DNA from: Clitopilus passeckerianus
Taxonomy: Eukaryota; Basidiomycota; Agaricomycetes; Agaricales; Entolomataceae
DNA: 64,000 bases
Direction of reading: 5' to 3'
Assembly: GCA_944990035.1 (NCBI GenBank)
Contig: CALYLX010000145.1
Coordinates: 62,001 to 126,000, forward strand
A model generated the notes under the pieces. That model did not search any database and was not told the origin of the DNA. It saw only the letters and a program-made list of their open reading frames with translations. The translations under genes and the position numbers were made by a program. Each line of letters starts with the position of its first letter. Position 1 is the first letter of the stretch. Of this stretch, positions 1 through 10,323 are shown one piece after another.

Positions 1-1741
1 CGGACAATTGGTTTTCACGGAAAAGGATAAAGATATGGCAGCTGGACGAAGGAACTGGTAAATGGAATGCCGAGGATAATTGGAGGGTACGCCACCCCCG
101 TTACGCTCCAAAGCACCGCACTCTAACCTGAATGTCTTCAATTACAGGCGCATGATGCACCAATATCCAAAATCTCCTGGGCGCATCCTGAGTTCGGTGC
201 AATCATTGCATCGGCATCGTATGATCGTACAGTTAAGATATGGGAGCAGACAATACACACACCATCAGGTTCCTCCGAAGCATCTCAGCAAGTGAACGGA
301 ACCACCGGGCTGCCGCCGCAGGCAACTCCTTCTGGCTCACGTTGGGTTGAGAGGGCAGTTCTCACAGATGCACGGGGAACCGTACGCTCTGTTGAATTCG
401 CTCCCCATCACTTTGGGCTTAAACTCGTAAGTACTGCCTCCCTGCTCTCTCATTCAGGGATGTGTATTAACCTCAAATTGAAAAGGCAGCCATCTCTTCG
501 GATAACTTCCTCCGCATCTACGAATGCTTAGATCAACAGCCAGCTCTATCAGAATGGCAGACCCTACACGAAATTGACATCTACTCCCTACCTCCACCGC
601 GGAAGTATACTTCTTCCACAGCATCCGGCAGCCACTCCCATTCGAGGACGCAGACTGTCGCACTGAGCACACCCACGCAGACGGGCCAGACGTTCAATAA
701 TGATTCCGCATCTCTAGTCACCCAGGCATTACAGCAAAGTGCCGGCGGCCCGGGCGCTCAAAATATCATCTCTGGCCCTGCGCTGGGTGGTGCTGGCGCA
801 GGACCCGCCGCAGGAAAGTCAACCGGGGGCGGCATAGGCAATAGAGAAGCCGACGGTGGCTGGTGCGTGTCATGGTGCAAAGATCCATACTGGGGGGAAG
901 TCCTCGCCGCCGGATCCGGTACTTCGGGAATCATCAAGGTAAAAGAATATCCCGCCGCACCTTATAGGCGAAACAGATCATTGATACAAAAATTCCTTTC
1001 ATTAGATTGTACAGTTATCGCCTTCACATCGGCCGACGTCCCATCTGTTCCTTGACCCGACTCCAAAAGGGCTACTTACTAGTGGTGACTCTACCACCCG
1101 AGAGCGGGCGTCTCAAGGTGACTTGGGGGATAGCACTTCGAACCTTGGAGCTTCTTTGACGGCTGATAATGCTCCGAATGCACCACCCACCTATTCTGTG
1201 ACTACGGTGTCGTGGGCGCCTTCTTGTGGTCGGTCGTACCATCTTGTTGCCACGGGTGGAAGGGATGGGAGGGTTAGAATATGGAAGGTCAAACCCGGGG
1301 ACGAACTCGACCAAGATGACGATGGGAGTAAGGCCGATGATGGAGAGGCACAGGAGTCGGAAGAGGGGAAATGGTCTGCGAGCGTAGTCGCTGATTTTGA
1401 CCATCACAAGTCGGCCTTCCCCCTTATTTCACAAAGGACGATCCTTGACTGTTTTTACCGAATCCAGATCCGCTATTGGGAGAGTGGAATGGAATATCAC
1501 TGGGTAAGTTATTATGTTCACTCTCACACGATGGGCATGGGATTGATCAGACTGTTTGTTCAGGACTGTTCTCTCGTCGGCTGGTAATGATGGACGTATT
1601 CGTCTGTGGAAAGCTACCTCGGGTGGGAATGTTTGGAGGCCTGCTGGAAGCATTGGAGTCGAGCAGGAGATACCTGAGGGTGAACATGGCGCACAAAACC
1701 ATGGAGCAGCTGGGGGGAAAGACGTTGAAATGGAAGGCTGA
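1..1741 (+). CDS. SEH1: Nucleoporin SEH1-like WD40 protein (5' end missing)
   Basis: WD40 beta-propeller subunit expected in the Nup84/Y complex of the nuclear pore and in the SEA/GATOR2 complex. The start lies left of the window. Exons read as 1-86, 148-426, 486-938, 1015-1409, 1468-1503 and 1564-1741; the fifth intron uses a weak donor (GTCGGC), which is the least certain splice. Visible blades include RIKIWQLD near the left edge, SASYDRTVKIWEQ, SSDNFLRIYE, ATGGRDGRVRIWK and, at the end, SSAGNDGRIRLWKAT. A glycine/serine-rich insert separates the middle blades and an acidic segment follows the RVRIWK blade. The family assignment rests on the blade order, the phrase AHDAPISKISWAHPEFG and the C-terminal EWN-TGTVLSSAG stretch. 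Nothing suggests decay. SEC13 is the nearest alternative but is usually shorter and lacks these inserts. Confidence 0.88.
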
Positions 1742-2315
1742 AATGGACTCAGAGTGGAAGTTTTGAAGTTGGATGGGATATCATCTGGCTGTCTGGTCGA
1801 ACCAACGACGTCGTTGTCACTTACATGGATTGTCGCGAATGCAGATTAGCGTCCTTGTGCGAATGTCTTGTGGAAAGTCAAGAAACTTGTTCATTGGTTT
1901 GTGATAGCAATCCCCTTGACCAATGCTCATTTCCTGGTGGCTGTGCCTCTATCAAAGAGATGCCAGTGAGTCCCGCAGTCTTCCATTGGCTAACCTTGCT
2001 CGGGGCCTGGTCGACATAGCGGGGACAATTCCACACCTGCACAAGTCAACTCACGACGTCGACCGATTAAGTCGATCCTGCCCTCAAGTGTGGGCCCCAA
2101 CGAGCTGTTCTCAATATTGGAGGCAATGATTCCACCAGATATGAGCAGGCTGAAAACGTATGCCAGTCATCTTCGTTTGGATCAGAAGCCGGGGTTCGTT
2201 CAAAAGATGATTCGGTAATGGTCTCCATCCGTACAGGGAAATGAATTGAAAGTCTCAAGACATATGTGTTTACTAGGCGATTATCTCCTTCTTACTGGCC
2301 GCTTCACCATCCAAT
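1742..2315. other. Intergenic region between SEH1 and the exon-repeat precursor
   Basis: No convincing coding exon. It should hold the convergent 3' UTRs of SEH1 and of the minus-strand repeat gene. Short open frames here have no recognisable similarity. Confidence 0.5.
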
Positions 2316-3145
2316 TCAAGGACCGTATGCAACGCGGCCGCCGACGGGAATGAAGGCGGCATCACCGGTGTTGCTCTACGATGAATCAGGCCCTTGAGTG
2401 ACCTTGTTCCAAGGGGTTCTAGGGGACACTTACCACTTCGCGAGGACCATAAGTCGTACGCCCACCTACAGGGATGAAAGCGGCATCGCCAGTATTGCTC
2501 TATTGAAATCAGAGTCGCTAAGAGACCTAGTGCTTTGAATTTTCAGCTTGTAACTTACGACTTCACGGGGACCATAAGTTGTCTTGCCAGCTACGGGAAT
2601 AAATGCGGCGTCGCCAGTATTGCTCTGATGGAAACCAGAATCTCTGAGCAGCCTAGTTCGTGAAGCTTCCAACTGGGCACTTACGACTTCACGAGGACCA
2701 TAGGTTGTTCGCCCACCGACTGGGATGAATGCAGCATCGCCAATATTGCTCTAAGTTAAACGATGATAATGAGCGTAAATTTCTTATGAGGATATGATGG
2801 TCACGGACAACTTCACGAGGACCATATGTTGTCCTACCACCGACGGGAATAAACGCGGCATCGCCAACATTACTCTGAGGACCACTCCCTGTGAGCATCC
2901 TGTCTCGAAAATTTTCCCGATGACCACTTACAACTTCGCGGGGACCATAGGTTGTGCGGCCGCCCACAGGAACAAATGCTACATCGCCGACGTTGGTCAC
3001 TTCACGAACTTCCTACAGATGGCAAACATCAGCATCTGCCATAAGAAACCAAGGGTACAGTATTGACCTTCAATGCAGTAGGGGCGGCACTGACGGTGTG
3101 GAGAATGAGATTCACAAGCGAGGTAAGGATGGCGGCAGTCTTCAT
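2316..3145 (-). CDS. Secreted repeat precursor, one repeat per exon (putative RiPP precursor 0)
   Basis: Seven exons: 3145-3068, 3012-2932, 2874-2809, 2750-2685, 2624-2559, 2499-2434 and 2375-2316, giving about 160 residues. Exon 1 encodes a signal peptide (MKTAAILTSLVNLILHTVSA, then APTALK). Each of exons 2-7 encodes one copy of a repeat: SNxGDAAFIPVGGR followed by TTYGPREV. Exons 3-6 are exactly 66 nt and all introns are phase 0. The last unit reads GGRVAYGP then stop. There are no Lys-Arg sites. Each unit contains Pro-Arg followed by Glu-Val, and Pro-Arg is a known secondary Kex2 site, so processing into six similar peptides is plausible but inferred. The D-A-A-F-I-P stretch resembles the cores of the two other precursors here. 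UstYa-A lies 1.9 kb away on the same strand. A TATA-like CTTAAATA lies about 65 bp upstream of the ATG. Function is not known directly. Confidence 0.72.
2319..2931. repeat. Tandem exon+intron repeat, about 125 bp unit
   Basis: The exon (66 bp) and its following intron (57-65 bp) recur together, so the duplicated unit was genomic and spanned the intron. Exons are much better conserved than introns, as expected if the encoded peptide is under selection. Confidence 0.8.
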
Positions 3146-4124
3146 AATTCACCCTGAACGATTACTAGAGAAACGAGTTTCTGAGTGTAAAGAGTCCGGA
3201 GACTCTGGTATTTAAGCCTTCGATGTTCCTCCCTCGCGACCCACTTTCAAATCGCTAAGACTTAAAATGTGGACTTCGTAGCAGAGATGCAAAAATTGGA
3301 CCCATGATATTAGGATTCTGATAAGGGCCGGAACAAGACGTCAGTTGACAATGATATGAGGATATCTAAGGTCTTCTATCAGCAGTGAATAATTCAAAAC
3401 AATTCAAGATACCTCCACTATACCGCAAGGTTGAAATTCTTGGCAATCTAATTTTGGCTCGAGGGAGTCCGGAGCAGTCGGAAAGTATACCAAAGAGGGA
3501 TCCTATTCATAAGCAGTCGAGGATTATCCATGGATTGTTTACGTGCAGAGGTAAGAAAACGACAAGACTGAACCGAAGTTGTGGCTCCATCTCGTCGAGT
3601 TCGAAAGATGCTGGGTGCCATTGAACTCAAAAAGCAGCGTTTAGGAGCCCTCCAAAAGACCTCCAAAAGTTTGACTGCAGATCCACAAGCTACTTTTCCC
3701 TAGGACGACGACTAGGAGAATCGGCCAGATCACAAGGTGACTCTCGACCCAAATGTTTCAGGATCCGGGATATTTGGTCACACGGCGGTCCTTGACCAAT
3801 GCTGACCCAGCCGCTGCGTGTTTGGTATGATAGGCACCGAATGGAAGACCAACCTGAGTAGGGCCCACGCAGACGGAACCTAATAAAACGAAAGAATAGA
3901 TGCCGCCAATTCATTTTGAGCGTGACAGAACTCCGGAGCCATCAGTGAATACAGTTAGTTCGGCAAGATAAGATCTGTTCATGTCGGATCAATTGAATTT
4001 CTTTTCTAGCCTTGATTAGTACCTCGGTCAAGCAGAACTCGATCATCAATTCAGAGCAGCTGTGTTATCCAACAAAATGAACAGCAATGATTACATGACA
4101 GAAGTACGTGGATTTTAGTCGGCT
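3146..4124. other. Intergenic region
   Basis: The left part is the promoter side of the repeat precursor; a TATA-like box lies near 3209-3216. The rest shows no coding exon I can support. Confidence 0.4.
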
Positions 4125-4431
4125 CTAACCCCCCACCACCCAGTATGCAAATCCATCGGCGCAGTAGCAACTTTTGCGTCGGAGGAAATTCAGGCGTTAA
4201 CCATAGATGATGTGTGCTTAATTGAAATGGAACTCACGTCCATGGCTGTTTTGAGTAATCGTATGCACCGTTGCCGTGCCCCGATTCAAGGCAACCTTGG
4301 TTGCAATAGTAATTAGGATCAATCAGGGTTCTTTTATTGACCGAGGCGAGTTCCCAGATAGGATTGAGTCCAGGAGCAGCAGAGACAAAGGAAATGAAGG
4401 TTGCAGCAAGGGTGATAGCGAGCAACTTCAT
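4125..4431 (-). CDS. Small secreted four-cysteine protein A
   Basis: Two exons (4431-4238, 4170-4125), 79 residues. The signal peptide begins MKLLAITLAATFISFVSAAP. A Lys-Arg site at residues 33-34 precedes a predicted 45-residue mature peptide starting TLIDPNYYCNQGC. The mature part has exactly four cysteines spaced C-x3-C ... C-x-C, followed by A-D-G. That C-x3-C / C-x-C pairing is the core spacing of the cysteine-stabilised alpha-beta fold (fungal defensins such as plectasin), but two of the usual six cysteines are absent. The intron splits the codon before the third cysteine, as in the three paralogues at 40-43 kb. The start is the ATG following the TATA box at 4510-4518. Function unknown; antimicrobial or signalling roles are guesses. 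Confidence 0.75.
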
Positions 4432-4509
4432 GATTGATAAAGGACCGGCGAAAAATGAGTAGTGAGGTAGTGATTGTTGACTGTTGATAGTTCTCCAACT
4501 TCCGCTAGG

Positions 4510-4518
4510 CCTTTTATA
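4510..4518 (-). promoter_or_regulatory. TATA box of four-cysteine gene A
   Basis: TATAAAAGG on the minus strand about 79 bp upstream of the ATG. It is followed by CTAG and then TATCAACA-type sequence, matching the promoters of paralogues B and D. Confidence 0.65.
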
Positions 4519-5040
4519 CTGTAGGGTAGTGGTGAAGGAGCATACATACACAAGTCAATAGAATTACTCGGAGGGGCGACGAGAGCTTACCGATGCTACA
4601 CTCTACTCCACTCCCCCTCGATGTTCACCGACTGAATGACGCCGGTGAGATGGATATCAAGTTTTACGCGCATTACTAACGCGAAGAGGGTTTACCAGGA
4701 TGAAAAGTAATACACGCACAGAGAACCAAGCGAAATTGGTCTCGACGTTACTCGAGAACAGTGCAGGAGCCACCTATTGCAGTTTGCGATGAACTATTCC
4801 CTAGTCTGAAGGCATTGTTTGCCCGTAGGGTATTTGGCGGAACAATATGTCATTGGTGCACCCGAAACTTTGATCTGCAGTGAATGGCTGGACAAATTTG
4901 AAATTGGTACCTCGTTCTCCGCGAGCGACAGGTTTATCCATGACAAGTTACCGTGGTATTTCTCGACAGAAAAGATAAAATACAAAGCTCGTTCCGTGCG
5001 GTAACGAGAAATGTCATTGAAATGTACAGACGGTCTGGCC
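4519..5040. other. Intergenic region between four-cysteine gene A and UstYa-A
   Basis: Upstream promoter sequence of gene A and the 3' UTR of UstYa-A. No supported coding exon. Confidence 0.45.
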
Positions 5041-6059
5041 CTAGTAGATGATAGGCGGGACTGGGAGGTCGTCCTCGACGTATTCCGTCGCATTGATATA
5101 GTGTCCAATATAGCGCTGTTGTGACCACTCTCGAATCTGGTCGAAGTTCTTGCACGTGTGCGGATAATCGAGACGCGGTCCAACCCCTCCAGATTCGTCA
5201 CTCCATTGCCAAGGAACGACAGCTGTATCGGCATGACACCTACGAGAAAAGTTAGGAGGCTATACGGGTCAATTCTGGGTAGAGTCTTACATCACGTATT
5301 GGCGAATGGAGTCTACGCAGTGAGCGATATGGAAGTCGGACAATTCAAGAGTTACGTTCAAGATCGTGGAATATCGTTCCGGCCGCAAAGCTTGTCGTAC
5401 TTTGTTCTGTGATAACCCCCACGTTAGTTGCCAGATGTACTTCGATGTATAGGAGCTCACCAGGCAGTGAAGTTGGTGGAATACATCCAGCTGAGCGATA
5501 TAAAACCCCGGGGAGTCCTTGACTGGCCAAGTCTTGTTGGGTAGTAGCGCAGCTTCGGCCTTAGGTATTTTCATCATGGTCCCTGAAATACTCCTTGCAG
5601 GCTTTTTGGTATAAAGAAGAGGCCTTTCGGCTTACGATTATAGAGATCCTGCCAAGCTTGGTCCGATGTGTCTGAGTACTCCTGATATACGGTCGTCACA
5701 GCAAAGTTGTCTGCAAAGACCTTGATCTGGTCTTCGACATCCAAATGGTGCGCAGGTGCTTCGGTTACAAGGAAAGGTGTCAGAATAAGATATTTTGGGA
5801 ACGAGAATTGTCACTCACAGTATAACTTTGGGTGCTGAAGTTCTGTGCTCACGTTGACAGATGGACGCCGAGATATTGAGAGTATGGTAATGAGAAGACC
5901 CAGTGCTTGTAGAGATATTACAAGCAGATAGAGTTTCTCCCTAAATCGGGCCCGAGTGAGCTGTGACAGATTCTTCTCGCAGCTTTTGCAGCCACAAGCA
6001 GATTCAAGAGAGCCTTTTTCAGAGAGTAGGGGCTGATAATCGTCGGCCTGGTTGTTCAT
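5041..6059 (-). CDS. UstYa-like (DUF3328) oxidase A
   Basis: Five exons (6059-5819, 5758-5636, 5582-5461, 5406-5291, 5239-5041). The UstYa family catalyses oxidative cyclisation of core peptides in dikaritin RiPP pathways and is membrane anchored. Visible here: an N-terminal MNNQADDYQPLL tail; a cysteine-containing juxtamembrane patch; one transmembrane segment (LYLLVISLQALGLLITILSI); then the luminal domain. That domain has VYQEYSDTSDQAWQDLY, the first HxxHC motif in FHQLHC, the second in FHIAHCVDSIRQY, and the C-terminal CHAD ... W-Q-W and YPHTC-KNF segments. The chain ends PPIIY. The five-exon structure and intron phases match UstYa-B and -C. A Met 13 codons upstream (6098) is possible, but the chosen Met aligns with the paralogues. 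Both HxxHC motifs are intact, so it is probably active. Confidence 0.85.
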
Positions 6060-6788
6060 GGTCGCGTCAATATCGAGGAGTTCCAAATTAGTCTTCACAA
6101 TGAAGTATCATGATCGAGTTCCATTTTCCCGCTGACCTTGAACGTGGAATAGAGTTCTGAAAGCAATCAGCTGGCCGAGGTTAAACCAAATATCGTATCC
6201 ACATGTTGCCACATGGTTTGACTTGGCATATACATCTATTCAATAAAACGTATGCACATGATAATGGAAGCTCAGTCATGTCCTGTTTAGCGAAGTCCCA
6301 ATTATAGATGATGTCTGAAGCTGAAGAGATGCGTCGTTCCTGAGTTTGGCGGGCGCTTGGGTTGGCCCAGAATGACCAGCCCTAAATCACCGGCATCGGT
6401 AATGTAGTGATGCCGGCTGGACTGTCGAGTTTCTGATCCATGATCATGAACTTCCTTCCATTCGGACGCTCACGGAGAAACTCTCGAGGAAAACCGATAT
6501 ATGACATATTGAAGATACTGCACGCTGATCCTGTCACTATGCGGCGGTCAAATAAAATACGGGGGTATGCGCTTGGATAGAATCAACATTGCTGCACCCC
6601 TGTGCGAACCATCGAAGGGGTGTCAAGGCCTGGCTTGGTTGATCAGGAAGCTTCCGTAGAACTGACTGAAAGCTTAAGAGCTCAAATGAATAAAAAGCTC
6701 CGGGCCCTGTTAACAGCGATAGCCGATAGATGATAAGGAAGGATACCCGCAAAATATCGATGCTCCCCGGCCGCACAATCCTGTCCCT
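6060..6788. other. Intergenic region between UstYa-A and SDR copy 1
   Basis: Promoter side of UstYa-A and 3' flank of the SDR gene. No coding exon recognised. Confidence 0.45.
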
Positions 6789-7946
6789 TCAATCGAACAA
6801 AACTCCGCCATTGGGGGATATGGTTTGACCTAGACATTGCACGAAGGATAAGAGTGGTCTCTGACTAAGAAAAATGAAGGAAAGTACCTGTAATAAACTC
6901 GCTATCGGGGGAGGTTATGAATGATACCAACTTCGTGATATCTTCTGGCTGACCGATTGGAGCGTCGGGTGACTCAAGTACTCTCAGCGTAGCTGCGCAA
7001 CGTCCTCCAAGCTGCGCGTCGAGTGGATGCGTTGCTATCAGGAAATTGTCATTAGTTCCAGCGTAAACTACATGAAGAAAGACTCGCTCAATGCTGTTTC
7101 GATCAATCCTGGAGCGTAAGCATTCACCGTGATTTGATGTTTGGCCAGTTCAAGAGCTGTTAGGAACGTTGAAATGGGGCCGAATGCAAAGAAACCCAAG
7201 ATCTGCATACCTAAAGTCTGTGTCATGGATCGTACTGCCGCCTTCGACATGCAGTAAGGGCCTAAATTGCAAACCCTACTATTCAGATTAGCAACGCATG
7301 GTGAAAGAGACAACAGGCTTTCAACCTCGCTTTCCGTAAATCGAAGATGCCCCTGCATTGCAGCCACTGATTAGCTTATTCACCTAGAGAAAATTCTGCG
7401 TTAGGTTCTTACCGATAATGCGACCTCCAGTGCCTTGTTTGATCATTTGTTGTGCAGCATACTTATAGCAGAGTATCACTCCGACTACGTTCACACGGTA
7501 GACGGTTTCCCAAAGGGACAACTCAGCTGAACGAATGGAGTCAACGCCGATATTTGAGCAGAAAAGTTGAGCTACGAACCCTCGGCAAAGGCTTTGGACC
7601 CCCCTAAGATCCCAGCAATAGCTACCATCTGTAAAGAGGCTTTCGTGAGCATGTTCTTTGGGACTCAGAAAACGAGGGGTTGAAGGCTTACAACATCAAG
7701 GCGTCCTAGCTCATTGACTGTTTTCTCCACCAATGACTTTACTTCGTCTTCGTTTGTCACATCGCAAGCGATAGAAAGCCCTCTCCGGCCAAGTTTTTTC
7801 ACCTCTGTGACTACCTCACTGAGGCCTTCGGTTTTGGTGGCAAGATCGGCAACCGCAAGATCGAACCCATCGGCAGCCAGCTTCAATGCAATAGCACAAC
7901 CAATGCCTTGAGCTCCTCCGGTTATAATAGCAACTCGAGTGGTCAT
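6789..7946 (-). pseudogene. Short-chain dehydrogenase, copy 1 (damaged tandem paralogue)
   Basis: Classical SDR architecture with eight exons homologous to the neighbouring copy: 7946-7692, 7628-7580, 7526-7413, 7352-7326, an exon ending 7211, 7156-7088, 7034-6888 and 6829-6789. The start MTTRVAIITGGAQGIG carries the TGxxxGxG NAD(P)-binding motif. Two lesions stand out. The NAG motif reads IAG (Asn to Ile), and one base is missing at about 7266-7271 relative to copy 2, just before the catalytic YxxxK. With the conserved acceptor this gives an immediate stop. Using the next AG restores the frame but deletes residues between the catalytic Ser and Tyr. The Y-C-M-S-K motif itself is still encoded. 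It is probably a recent pseudogene, or an enzyme with altered chemistry. A GC-AG intron (donor at 7087) is shared with copy 2. Confidence 0.68.
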
Positions 7947-8596
7947 TGGGGGAAAAAGTGTTCAATCAAACCTGACTGCGATGAGCTGCTCCATGGGGTA
8001 TATATATAGTCATGCTCATCCCTACGGTTCCCCTTCATGGATTGCATCTGAAGCTAGTGGTATTCGCGCGTGTGCTCTTCCGTTATGTGGATCGGATCCA
8101 CTCAAGAACGGCTTCGGAAGGAGTCAATCAGGCAGTTGGGTCCACCAGACCCAGCCTCATGCCGCAGCAGTAAGGTTCTAGCGACGTCCAAGAGAAGGTT
8201 GGCCAACATGTTCGAACCGACCAGAGCAAGAGAGTAGTCCATCTGATCAATCAACACGTACCCATGAGAATTGAAGGAGTGGACATCGTAGAGGCAAATA
8301 GACGTCTGTACAGGAGTTTGAGCTGCTGAGGTTATTAAGGTGGAAAAGAAGCCGGAGTTTTCATGCCAAAAACGAACTATATCCGGGAATGCCGTTATCT
8401 CGAACCAGTCAAGAAACTAAAACGACTGAATCATGGGAGTGGCACTTGAGAAAAGTTCGGATTAACACAAGGCTCGGAACCAAACCAAAAGTGGCAATGG
8501 AAAGAAGTATCGACTCAGGCGATGGTCGGTGGCTGATAAGTAAGAATACTTGCAAAACACGCATGGACTCCGGCTGCACAATACCCGGGCCGCCCT
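7947..8596. repeat. Upstream flank of SDR copy 1, duplicated at 9773-10270
   Basis: Several stretches match the flank of copy 2, for example GGAAGGAGTCAATCAGGC (about 8116 and 9935) and the CATGCC-CAGCAGTA stretch (about 8158 and 9979). The tandem duplication unit therefore covered the SDR gene plus its promoter, about 1.8 kb. No intact gene is seen in either flank. Confidence 0.65.
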
Positions 8597-9772
8597 TCAA
8601 TCGAACCAAACACCACCATTGGACGATATGGTTTGACCTAGGCATTGCACAAGGTTAGGAGCTGGCTCCAACTCACAGGAACGAAAGAATATACCCGTAA
8701 TAAATTGGCTATCGGGGGAGGCTAAAAACGAAACCAACTTCGCAATATCTTCTGGCTGGCCGATGGGGGCGTCAGGCAACTGAAGCGCTCGTAATGTCGC
8801 GGCGCAACGTCCTCCGAGCTCCGCATCGAGTGGATTTGTAGCTATTGAGAATGTTGTTAGTTCCTAAAGTGCATTTCTATAAGCTCAGTAGAGGAGGACT
8901 CGCTCATGGGTGTTTCAATCATGCCCGGAGCGTAAGCATTCACGGTGATCTTATGTTTTGCCAGTTCAAGAGCTGTTTGGAATATCAAAATGGATGTCAA
9001 AAGCAAAAAGGTCCAAGATCTGCATACCTGCGGTCTGTGTCATAGATCGTACTGCTGCCTTCGACATGCAGTAAGGTCCTAAACCAGCAAAACCTACCAT
9101 TGATATTGAATATTGAATACGTATGAGAGATAGAATTAACAAGCTTCCAACCTCGCTTTCCGCAAACCGAAGATGCCCCTGCATTTCAGCTAGCGATTAG
9201 CTTCCTCCCCCTGGATAAAATTCTTCATTAGGTTCTTACCGATAATCCGGCCTCCTGTGCCTTGCTCGATCATTTGTTGTGCAGCATACTTATAACAGAG
9301 TATCACTCCAACCACATTCACATTGTAGACAGTTTCCCAAAGGGACAACTCAGCTAAATGGCTGGATTCAGCGCCGAAGGTTGGGTAGACAGCTAAGCTA
9401 CGAACTCTCGGCAAAAGTCTTGGAACCCCCGGAAATCCCAGCATTGGCTACCATCTGTAGAGAGATTTTATGTGCTTGTTCGACGTGATTCGGCGAGATG
9501 ACTCTACGGAGACGTACAACGTCAAGTCCTCCTAGTTCATCCACTGTCTGCTCCACCAGTGACTTAACTTCCTCCTCTTTTGTCACGTCGCAAGCAATAG
9601 AGAGCCCTCTCCGTCCGAGCTTTTTAACCTCTGCGACTACTTCATCGAGGCCCTCGGCTTTAGTGGCAAGATCAGCAACCGTAATATCAAACCCATCGGT
9701 AGCCAATTTCAACGCAATAGCACGGCCGATGCCTTGAGCGCTCCCGGTTATTATAGCAACTGGAGTGGACAT
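8597..9772 (-). CDS. Short-chain dehydrogenase/reductase, copy 2
   Basis: Eight exons (9772-9518, 9454-9406, 9353-9240, 9178-9152, 9093-9028, 8972-8904, 8841-8695, 8637-8597) sum to 768 nt, or 255 residues, the usual classical SDR length. Motifs: N-terminal TGSAQGIG cofactor loop; D-V at the end of beta 4; N-A-G-I; GASS with the catalytic serine; then GPYCMSKAA with catalytic Tyr and Lys, 13 residues after the serine; and NAYAPGMIETPM after the active site. The sequence resembles acetoin/diacetyl-reductase-like SDRs, but the substrate cannot be read from it. The sixth intron appears to be GC-AG (donor at 8903), because no GT donor keeps the frame. Its place beside UstYa-A and a repeat precursor makes a tailoring role possible, but this is only inference. 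Confidence 0.85.
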
Positions 9773-10323
9773 TGGGGGAAGGTAAAGAAGTCAAGTTGAT
9801 CTTGACTGCGATATGCGCCTTTGTGGGTTTTATATAGCCATGCTGATCTTCATCCCTGGTTGCATCTGGAGCTAGTGCTGTTCACGTGTAGGCTCTTCTA
9901 GTGTATCGATCAGATTCACCCAAGGATGGCTTCGGAAGGAGTCAATCAGGCTGACAATTATGGCCACCAGACCTGGCCTCATGCCACAGCAGTATGGCTG
10001 GTGTATGATTTTAGCAGCATCAAAGAGAAGAAGGCCGGCCAACTGTCCAACAATTCGGAACAATGAATTACTTCAGTCAAGCACGTACCCATGTAGATTT
10101 GAGTGGAGCTCGGAGAGGCAAACTGAGGTCTACAGGAGGTTTGAGCCACTAAGGTCATCAAGGTGGTGAAGAAAGGCATTTGTGTTCTAAAGATAAATCA
10201 CACCCTCTGAGATCGCCGTCAAGCTCGCATCAGTCAAGAAACTAAAACTAGTGTATTATAAGAGTGGCCCCTAGCAAATACAATACATCAGGGCGTAGTC
10301 GTAGCATTGCCATACTCTAAGTT
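9773..10323. repeat. Upstream flank of SDR copy 2
   Basis: Second copy of the duplicated SDR flank. A short minus-strand frame starting near 10179 (MPFFTTLMTLVAQ...) may be a gene remnant, but it does not read as an intact protein and is disrupted in the other copy. Confidence 0.5.
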
